A stretch of DNA of 12,493 nt from Bacteroidota bacterium (GTDB lineage Bacteria > Bacteroidota > Bacteroidia > Flavobacteriales > Weeksellaceae): NCBI GenBank assembly GCA_023433225.1, contig JAEZDQ010000055.1:1-12493 (forward strand). The letters are read 5' to 3'. A program made the translations under genes and the position numbers. Shown piece by piece: positions 1 to 5,187 of the stretch (position 1 is its first letter; each line of letters begins with the position of its first letter). The notes below the pieces were generated by a model, which ran no database searches, was not told where the DNA came from, and saw only the letters and a list, made by a program, of their open reading frames with translations.

Positions 1-261
1 CCCCTGACAATCGCAAACAAAAAAAAACCGGAAAAAGCGACTCCCGCTCAGATTTCAATGGCAAAAAGAAACAATGTAAGAATGGCAATCGACATCGCAC
101 GCGAATCACGTCAGATTTTGGGTGGAATGGGAATCGTTGGCGATTATCCGATGATGCGTCACGCTGCCAACCTCGAATCTGTAATAACATACGAAGGAAC
201 CCACGACATCCATTTGTTGATCACCGGAAACGACATTACGGGCATAAATGCTTTTGAATAA
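1..261 (+). CDS. Acyl-CoA dehydrogenase, glutaryl-CoA dehydrogenase-like (3' part)
   Basis: This is the C-terminal 86 residues of an acyl-CoA dehydrogenase whose start lies before the window; the frame is open from base 1. What is visible is the end of the C-terminal helical domain: an ARESRQILGGMGI stretch, then YEGTHDIH, then the closing ITGINAF. This pattern is typical of glutaryl-CoA dehydrogenases, where the Glu of YEGTHDIH is the catalytic base that abstracts the alpha proton of the acyl-CoA. By family, these are FAD enzymes that oxidise (and in true glutaryl-CoA dehydrogenases also decarboxylate) acyl-CoA in lysine/tryptophan breakdown, passing electrons to ETF. The FAD-binding part is missing, so the exact substrate cannot be settled. 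A 77-base gap with a palindrome separates it from the downstream E2 gene, so co-transcription is uncertain. Confidence 0.88.
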   Translation, partial: PLTIANKKKPEKATPAQISMAKRNNVRMAIDIARESRQILGGMGIVGDYPMMRHAANLESVITYEGTHDIHLLITGNDITGINAFE

Positions 262-270
262 AATATTAAT

Positions 271-331
271 AGTATCAAGTATCGGGTAGCCGGACAAAAG
301 TCTAAATACCTGATACTTACTACTTGATACT
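271..331. repeat. Complex palindromic intergenic element (REP-like hairpin)
   Basis: An 11-base arm at 271-281 (AGTATCAAGTA) is repeated inverted and exactly at 321-331 (TACTTGATACT). A second, inner pairing joins 277-288 with 307-318 with only one G-T position out of 12. The loop holds a small GAC-AAAA-GTC hairpin at 293-302. The right side has an extra seven-base ACTACTT segment, so the outer and inner pairings compete. The element fills nearly the whole gap between two genes of the same strand. It could be a dispersed intergenic repeat, an mRNA-stabilising hairpin or a weak terminator; there is no T-run. The inverted repeats are directly visible; the role is inferred. Confidence 0.7.
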
Positions 332-338
332 TAAGAAA

Positions 339-1568
339 ATGAAAGAAATCCAAATCCTCCTTCCCAAAATGGGTGAAAGCGTAATGGAAGCCACCATTAC
401 CGACTGGTTGAAAAATCCGGGTGATAAAATAGCCAAAGACGAATTGTTTGTAACCATTGGTACAGACAAAGTTGACAGTGATTTGCCGTCGGAATATGAA
501 GGGATTTTGAAAGAAATTCTAATTCAGGAAGGAGAAGAAGTGAAAGTCGGGTATCCGATTGCGGTTATGGAAGTGTCGGCTGATACGGTCGTTCATGCCG
601 AAAAGCAGGAGGTAAAAGAATCTCAGGCTGTTTCTGCAAATTCTCAAGTCGAATTACTCGAAACCAAATCTTTGGACGGAAAATCTTTTCTGTCTCCGGT
701 TGTTCGCCGGATTGCTGCCGAAAACGGATTGGAAATCGAGGATTTGAAGCAAATTAAACCAACCGGAGAAAATGGAAGAATTCGTAAAGCAGACATTTTA
801 AAATTCCTCCAAAAAGACGAAAAACCAGTCCAGCAAAAAATTTCAGCCAAATTAAATCTGAACATCCAACCCGAAGATAAAGTCGAATCATTGCCGAGAA
901 TCCGGCAGATAGCTGCTGAACATTTGCAGGCTTCGTATCAGATTATTCCGCACGTGACTACTTTTTCTGAAGTGAATGTGACGAATTTGGTCAATCACAG
1001 AGAAAGAATAAAAGAAGATTTTCAGAAAGAAAACGGTGTAAAAGTTACTTATACCCATTTCATCATGAAAGCGGTCATTGAAACTTTAAAGGAATTTCCG
1101 AAGTTCAATGCCTGGATGAATGAAGATGAATTAATTATCAAAAACGAGATTAACTTAGGTTTTGCGACGGCTTTGCCTGACGGGAATTTAATCGTGCCCA
1201 ATATTAAGAAAGTCAATGATTTGAGTCTGAATGAAATTATTGAAAACGTTAATTTAATCGGCAACAACGCCAAATCCAATAAACTGAAATCGTCCGATAT
1301 TCAGGACACGACTTTTACGGTCAGCAATACGGGGATTTTCGGAAGTTTGGCCGGAACGCCGATTATTTCGCGTCCGCAGGTGGCCGTTTTGGCTTTAGGC
1401 GAAATTCGTTCCGGAGCCGGAGTCATCACGGTAGATGGGAAAGAAGAATTGGCCGTTTGTAAAATGATGATGCTCTCCCTTTCTTATGACCACAGAGTGA
1501 TTGACGGCGCACTGGCCTCTCAATTCCTATCCTCCCTAAAGAAAAAATTAGAAGAATCAGGAAATTGA
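339..1568 (+). CDS. 2-oxo acid dehydrogenase complex E2 (dihydrolipoyl acyltransferase, probably branched-chain type)
   Basis: This 409-residue protein is the E2 core of a 2-oxo acid dehydrogenase complex. It takes the acyl group from E1 on a swinging lipoyl arm and transfers it to CoA. Domains in order: one biotinyl/lipoyl domain at residues 3-80, with the lipoylated lysine K44 in a TDKVDSD turn; a peripheral-subunit-binding domain at about 115-157 (FLSPVVRRIA... TGENGRIRKADI) that docks E1/E3; and the catalytic acyltransferase domain at about 185-409, with the DHRVIDG active site (H385, D389). I chose the ATG at 339 because it starts directly at the lipoyl domain; an upstream in-frame TTG at 324 lies inside the palindrome. 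Sequence style (NTGIFGSLAGTPII, PQVAVLALGEI) favours the branched-chain or generic E2 over SucB or pyruvate AceF, but E1 and E3 are not in view. A neighbouring acyl-CoA dehydrogenase fits amino-acid catabolism. Confidence 0.9.
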   Translation: MKEIQILLPKMGESVMEATITDWLKNPGDKIAKDELFVTIGTDKVDSDLPSEYEGILKEILIQEGEEVKVGYPIAVMEVSADTVVHAEKQEVKESQAVSANSQVELLETKSLDGKSFLSPVVRRIAAENGLEIEDLKQIKPTGENGRIRKADILKFLQKDEKPVQQKISAKLNLNIQPEDKVESLPRIRQIAAEHLQASYQIIPHVTTFSEVNVTNLVNHRERIKEDFQKENGVKVTYTHFIMKAVIETLKEFPKFNAWMNEDELIIKNEINLGFATALPDGNLIVPNIKKVNDLSLNEIIENVNLIGNNAKSNKLKSSDIQDTTFTVSNTGIFGSLAGTPIISRPQVAVLALGEIRSGAGVITVDGKEELAVCKMMMLSLSYDHRVIDGALASQFLSSLKKKLEESGN

Positions 1569-1639
1569 TTCCTAAATCCGGGGTTTTTTAAGATACGATT
1601 GAGTAAAAACTACCATAAGGAAAAGGGGATAATGCAGCT

Positions 1640-1659
1640 CAAAATTTCATTAAATTTTG
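1640..1659. repeat. 8-bp AT-rich inverted repeat upstream of the DUF4290 gene
   Basis: CAAAATTT at 1640-1647 pairs perfectly with AAATTTTG at 1652-1659 across a four-base loop. It sits about 30 bases upstream of the putative -7 element of the next gene, a place where an operator could lie. Being nearly all A and T it may be chance. It has no following T-run, so it is not a clear terminator for the E2 gene. Confidence 0.35.
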
Positions 1660-1692
1660 GATAGGTCTGTAAACCTTTCTTATAATAAATTG

Positions 1693-1700
1693 TACTTTTG
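1693..1700 (+). promoter_or_regulatory. Putative Bacteroidota -7 promoter element for DUF4290-murA
   Basis: TACTTTTG at 1693-1700 matches the Bacteroidota -7 consensus TAnnTTTG exactly, 20 bases before the ATG at 1720. A convincing -33 TTG is not seen at the usual distance (nearest is a TCTG at 1666-1669). If used, transcription would start near 1706 with a very short leader. It would drive the DUF4290-murA group. Confidence 0.5.
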
Positions 1701-1719
1701 TCGGCACTCAAAGATTAAA

Positions 1720-2337
1720 ATGGATTACAATACAACAAGAACCAGCCTCATCATTCCCGAATATGGCCGCCATTTACAGAAAATGGTGGACTATTGCATG
1801 TCGCTGAAAGATGAAAAAGAAAGAAATCAATTTGCAGAAATCATCATTGATGTGATGGGCGAACTGAATCCACACCTGCGCGATGTTCCTGATTTTCAGC
1901 ACAAACTTTGGGATCAATTGTTCATCATGTCCAAATTTCAGTTGGAAGTGAACTCCCCTTATCCAAAACCGACCAAGGAAGCGGTTTACAGTAAGCCCAA
2001 CAAAGTGGCTTATCCCAAAGACGAATACAAGTATAAATATTATGGCAAAAACATCCGCCGGATGATTGATGTGGCTTTGGAATGGGAAGGCGATAAACAG
2101 GAAGGTTTGGTCATGGTAATTGCCAACCACATGAAAAAATGTTACCTGATTTGGAACAAAGACACGGTAGATGACCGGACGATTTTCAACCATTTACATG
2201 AACTTTCAAACGGCAAAATAGACCTTCGTGACAGCGGTGAAGTACTTTTGTCTGCGGAACGCCTGCATCAAAACAATACTACCGTTAAAAGAAAAAACAA
2301 CCCCAAGAACAACCGCAATAAACAAAAACACAAATAA
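1720..2337 (+). CDS. DUF4290 domain-containing protein
   Basis: This 205-residue protein matches what I know of the Bacteroidota-restricted DUF4290 family, whose function is not known to me. Features seen: an N-terminus with IIPEYGRHLQKMVDYC, an aromatic middle region (YPKPTKEA, YPKDEYKYKYYGKNIRRMID at about 81-117), and a C-terminal tail from residue 189 that is almost only Lys, Arg, Asn and Gln. It has no signal peptide or membrane segment, so it is probably cytoplasmic; the basic tail suggests binding to an acidic partner such as RNA or DNA (inference). I chose the ATG at 1720 because it follows the -7 promoter motif; an in-frame TTG at 1657 would lie upstream of that promoter. Only seven bases separate its stop from murA, so the two are very probably co-transcribed. 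Confidence 0.85.
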   Translation: MDYNTTRTSLIIPEYGRHLQKMVDYCMSLKDEKERNQFAEIIIDVMGELNPHLRDVPDFQHKLWDQLFIMSKFQLEVNSPYPKPTKEAVYSKPNKVAYPKDEYKYKYYGKNIRRMIDVALEWEGDKQEGLVMVIANHMKKCYLIWNKDTVDDRTIFNHLHELSNGKIDLRDSGEVLLSAERLHQNNTTVKRKNNPKNNRNKQKHK

Positions 2338-2344
2338 TTTTTAA

Positions 2345-3658
2345 ATGTCCGTTTTTCAAATCAAGGGTGGCAATCGCCTGAGCGGTGAAATCATTCCACA
2401 GGGAGCAAAAAACGAAGTCTTGCAAATTCTTTGTGCGGTACTGCTCACCAATGAACCTGTTCGGATTAAAAACATCCCCGACATCCGGGACGTCAACCGC
2501 CTGATAGAAATTTTAGAAGATTTGGGTGTGAAAATCCAAAAAAATGGCAAAGGCGATTTCACCTTTCAGGCAGACGATATCCATATCGAATACCTCCAAA
2601 GCAAAGAATTCAAAAAGGACGGAGCGGCACTTCGCGGTTCCATCATGCTGGTCGGACCGCTTTTGGCCCGATACGGAAAAGCCTATATCCCAAAACCCGG
2701 TGGCGATAAAATCGGGCGCAGAAGGTTGGACACCCATTTCCAAGGATTCATCAACCTCGGTGCAAAATACCGTTTTGAAGAAGGCGAAGATTTCTATGGT
2801 GTAGAAATGGACGAGCAAAAAGGATTGACCGGAACCTATATGCTTTTGGAAGAAGCTTCCGTTACCGGTACCGCCAACATTGTGATGGCAGCTGTGTTGG
2901 CCAAAGGCAAAACCACCATTTACAATGCAGCCTGTGAACCTTATCTCCAGCAATTGTGTAAAATGTTGGTACGTATGGGTGCGAAAATAGAAGGCATCGG
3001 CTCCAATTTATTGACTATCGAAGGCGTAGAGTATTTAACAGGAACCGAGCACACGGTTTTACCGGACATGATTGAAATCGGATCTTGGATTGGTTTGGCT
3101 GCCATGACCAAATCGGAATTGACCATTAAAAACGTTTCTTGGGAAAACTTGGGCGTCATTCCCGATGTTTTCCGACGATTGGGAATCCAATTGGAAAAAG
3201 ACAACGACGACATCATCATCCCGGCTCAAGAGCATTATAAGATTCAGAAATTCATGGATGGTTCCATTTTGACCGTTTCCGATGCACCTTGGCCCGGATT
3301 TACGCCCGATTTGTTGAGCATCGTTTTAGTGGTTGCCACCCAAGCAAAAGGCAGCGTTTTAGTACACCAGAAAATGTTTGAAAGCCGCTTATTTTTTGTG
3401 GATAAATTGATTGATATGGGCGCACAAATCATTTTATGCGACCCACACAGAGCCACTGTAATCGGTCTAAACCACGAAAACCCATTACGCGGGACTACCA
3501 TGAGTTCTCCTGATATCCGCGCCGGAATAGCCTTATTGATTGCCGCTTTATCGGCCAAAGGAAAAAGTATTATTCATAACATAGAACAAATTGACAGAGG
3601 TTACGAACAAATTGACACCCGTCTGAAGGCAATCGGTGCCGATATCATTCGGGCTTAA
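2345..3658 (+). CDS. murA: UDP-N-acetylglucosamine 1-carboxyvinyltransferase (MurA), Asp-type active site
   Basis: MurA transfers enolpyruvate from PEP to UDP-GlcNAc, the first committed step of peptidoglycan synthesis, in the cytoplasm. The 437 residues are a normal length for the two-domain EPT fold. Landmarks: GAKNEVLQIL near the start with substrate-binding K22 and N23; the active-site loop PGGDKIGRRRLDTH at 118-131; the GFTPDLLS segment with D322 (equivalent to E. coli D305); and SPDIRAGIAL near the end with R392 (near E. coli R397). At loop position 121 the usual catalytic Cys (E. coli C115) is Asp, codon GAT at 2705-2707. Natural Cys-to-Asp MurA enzymes, as in Mycobacterium and Chlamydia, are active but not alkylated by fosfomycin. 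R126 (equivalent to R120) is kept. The ATG is seven bases after the DUF4290 stop, so the two form an operon. Confidence 0.97.
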   Translation: MSVFQIKGGNRLSGEIIPQGAKNEVLQILCAVLLTNEPVRIKNIPDIRDVNRLIEILEDLGVKIQKNGKGDFTFQADDIHIEYLQSKEFKKDGAALRGSIMLVGPLLARYGKAYIPKPGGDKIGRRRLDTHFQGFINLGAKYRFEEGEDFYGVEMDEQKGLTGTYMLLEEASVTGTANIVMAAVLAKGKTTIYNAACEPYLQQLCKMLVRMGAKIEGIGSNLLTIEGVEYLTGTEHTVLPDMIEIGSWIGLAAMTKSELTIKNVSWENLGVIPDVFRRLGIQLEKDNDDIIIPAQEHYKIQKFMDGSILTVSDAPWPGFTPDLLSIVLVVATQAKGSVLVHQKMFESRLFFVDKLIDMGAQIILCDPHRATVIGLNHENPLRGTTMSSPDIRAGIALLIAALSAKGKSIIHNIEQIDRGYEQIDTRLKAIGADIIRA

Positions 3659-3691
3659 TTTTTGCCGTTCGCAATGCTGTAAAATAAATAA

Positions 3692-4354
3692 ATGCAAGAA
3701 ATTTTCGATTTTTTCTCCGGTTTTGTCAGCCGCCCCGATCGGGTTCTTACCGATTTGGTAGAAAAATACGACAGCTGGATTTACCTCATTTTATTCCTGA
3801 TTATTTTCGCGGAAACCGGGCTTATTGTTGCTTCTTTCCTGATGCCTTTTTTGCCGGGAGATGCGCTGATTTTTGCCATCGGCATGATTTCCGCCGGCGG
3901 ACATATCCATATATGGATTATCATCCCATTGCTGATTTTAGCCGCATTATTGGGCGATAACCTCAATTATTATGTAGGTAAAAGAGCGGGGACTTGGTTG
4001 CTGCGTCAGGAAAAAACTTGGTTCCTACGGAAGAGCCATGTGGAAAAAGCCACCCAATTTTTTGAACAATACGGTACAAAAGCGGTAATCATCGCAAGGT
4101 TTATCCCGGTGGTGCGTACCATTGTCCCTTTTCTTTCGGGCGTGACCAATATGCATTATCCGACTTTTTTAAGATACAGCTTTTACGGAGCTACACTTTG
4201 GGTGGGCGCAATCGGTTTGATCGGATATTTTCTCGGAAGGATTGAATTCGTTCAACATAACCTCGAATGGTTCATATTGCTTATCATTGTTTTGGCCAAT
4301 ATTCCGCTGATAAAAAGGCTGTTTTTCGACCGAAAGCCCAAAGAACAAGAATAG
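3692..4354 (+). CDS. DedA family (VTT-domain) integral membrane protein
   Basis: This 220-residue membrane protein belongs to the DedA/SNARE-associated family. Seen in the sequence: hydrophobic segments at about 29-52, 73-88, 168-182 and 193-207; acidic E41 followed by the re-entrant FLPGD motif at 53-57; GDNLNYYVG at 88-96; and the signature RFIPVVRTIVP at 136-146 with two conserved arginines. In other bacteria DedA proteins support membrane homeostasis and envelope stress resistance; some are flippases that recycle undecaprenyl phosphate or move phosphatidylethanolamine-type lipids. The location 33 bases after murA would fit an undecaprenyl-phosphate or cell-wall role, but this is inference. 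The ATG at 3692 gives a standard N-terminus with an amphipathic lead-in, and no upstream in-frame alternative is needed. Confidence 0.92.
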   Translation: MQEIFDFFSGFVSRPDRVLTDLVEKYDSWIYLILFLIIFAETGLIVASFLMPFLPGDALIFAIGMISAGGHIHIWIIIPLLILAALLGDNLNYYVGKRAGTWLLRQEKTWFLRKSHVEKATQFFEQYGTKAVIIARFIPVVRTIVPFLSGVTNMHYPTFLRYSFYGATLWVGAIGLIGYFLGRIEFVQHNLEWFILLIIVLANIPLIKRLFFDRKPKEQE

Positions 4355-4382
4355 GTAAAATCCCATTGTCCTTTTCCAAAAT

Positions 4383-4400
4383 CTTTGCGTTCTTTGTGTA
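4383..4400 (+). repeat. Short tandem CTTTGYGTN repeat before aroE
   Basis: Two imperfect nine-base units, CTTTGCGTT (4383-4391) and CTTTGTGTA (4392-4400), lie directly against the aroE start codon. The first unit is preceded by AAT, giving AATCTTTG, one mismatch from the Bacteroidota -7 element TAnnTTTG, but no -33 TTG is at the right distance. It may therefore be a weak promoter or only a short repeat. Confidence 0.35.
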
Positions 4401-4401
4401 A

Positions 4402-5139
4402 ATGAAAAACTTAGTTCATAATCGTTTCGGGTTGATCGGTAGGGATATCCGGTATTCTTTTTCGGGAAAATATTTTTCCGAGAAATTCAAAACTGAAAAT
4501 ATTCAGGATGCCGTTTATGATATTTTTGACCTGAATGAAATTTCAGAAGTTGAAAATTTATTCCGAATGCAAAACCTGAAAGGCTTCAACGTAACAATTC
4601 CTTACAAGGAACAAATCATCCCCTATCTTGATGAACTATCTCCCGAGGCAACGGAAATTGGTGCGGTGAATTGCGTGAGAATCTATAATAGAATTAAAAC
4701 CGGATACAATACAGATGCCTACGGATTTGAAATGTCCATCAGGCCTTTATTAAATTTGAATCATAAGAATGCATTGATTTTAGGCGACGGGGGAGCGGCA
4801 AAGGCGGTGAAATATGTTTTTGATAAATTAAAAATTCCTTATCAAACCGTAACGCGAAAAGGAATTATCACTTATTCCGAATTAAAGGCCGGGCATATTT
4901 CAAGCCATCAAATCATCGTTAATTGCACACCGGTAGGCACATTCCCGGAAGCCGGTTTACCTGAAATTCCATATGAATTTATTTCAGAAAATCACTTGCT
5001 TTATGACTTGATTTACAATCCGGAGAAAACGGGATTTCTACAAAAAGGTGAAGCCAAAGGAGCAAAAATCAAGAACGGATATGAAATGTTGTTACTACAG
5101 GCAGAAAAATCTTGGGAAATTTGGAATCAATCTTTGTAA
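4402..5139 (+). CDS. aroE: Shikimate dehydrogenase
   Basis: AroE reduces 3-dehydroshikimate to shikimate with NADPH on the way to chorismate and the aromatic amino acids. The 245 residues fit the compact form of the family. Visible residues: the shikimate-binding SxS motif (S19, S21 in RYSFSGKYF); FNVTIPYK at 62-69 with catalytic K69; GAVNCV at 87-92; YNTD at 102-105 with catalytic D105; the nucleotide loop LGDGGAAKAV at 127-136; a VTRK turn at 150-153 that could hold the NADP 2'-phosphate; IVNCTPVG at 172-179; and the closing KNGYEMLLLQAEKSW. The Asp in the glycine-rich loop (GDGG rather than GAGG or GTGG) is slightly unusual. The gene follows dedA by 47 bases on the same strand and may be read from the murA transcript. 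Confidence 0.95.
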   Translation: MKNLVHNRFGLIGRDIRYSFSGKYFSEKFKTENIQDAVYDIFDLNEISEVENLFRMQNLKGFNVTIPYKEQIIPYLDELSPEATEIGAVNCVRIYNRIKTGYNTDAYGFEMSIRPLLNLNHKNALILGDGGAAKAVKYVFDKLKIPYQTVTRKGIITYSELKAGHISSHQIIVNCTPVGTFPEAGLPEIPYEFISENHLLYDLIYNPEKTGFLQKGEAKGAKIKNGYEMLLLQAEKSWEIWNQSL

Positions 5140-5163
5140 ATCCCTTTTGATTTCTTAGTTTTG
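5133..5163 (+). promoter_or_regulatory. Bacteroidota-type promoter for the DUF349 protein gene
   Basis: TTTG at 5133-5136 and TAGTTTTG at 5156-5163 form the expected -33/-7 pair (TTTG, 19-base spacer, TAnnTTTG). The -33 part overlaps the last codons of aroE. Transcription would begin near 5170, leaving a leader of about 18 bases before the ATG at 5188. This is one of the two best promoter matches in the window. Confidence 0.7.
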
Positions 5164-5187
5164 TTTCTGACAAAATGATAACGCGTT

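Noticed and set aside
1559..1589. Possible terminator after E2 (AGGAA/TTCCT stem followed by six T)
   Set aside because: The stem is only five pairs, overlaps the stop codon, and the T-run starts 11 bases after the stem; too weak to call.
1774..2193. 139-codon minus-strand frame inside the DUF4290 gene
   Set aside because: It is a shadow of the conserved plus-strand gene, with no recognisable domain.
3397..3405. Perfect DnaA-box sequence (TGTGGATAA, the complement of TTATCCACA)
   Set aside because: It is a single copy inside the conserved coding sequence of murA, encoding Val-Asp-Lys, with no clustered partners; most likely chance.
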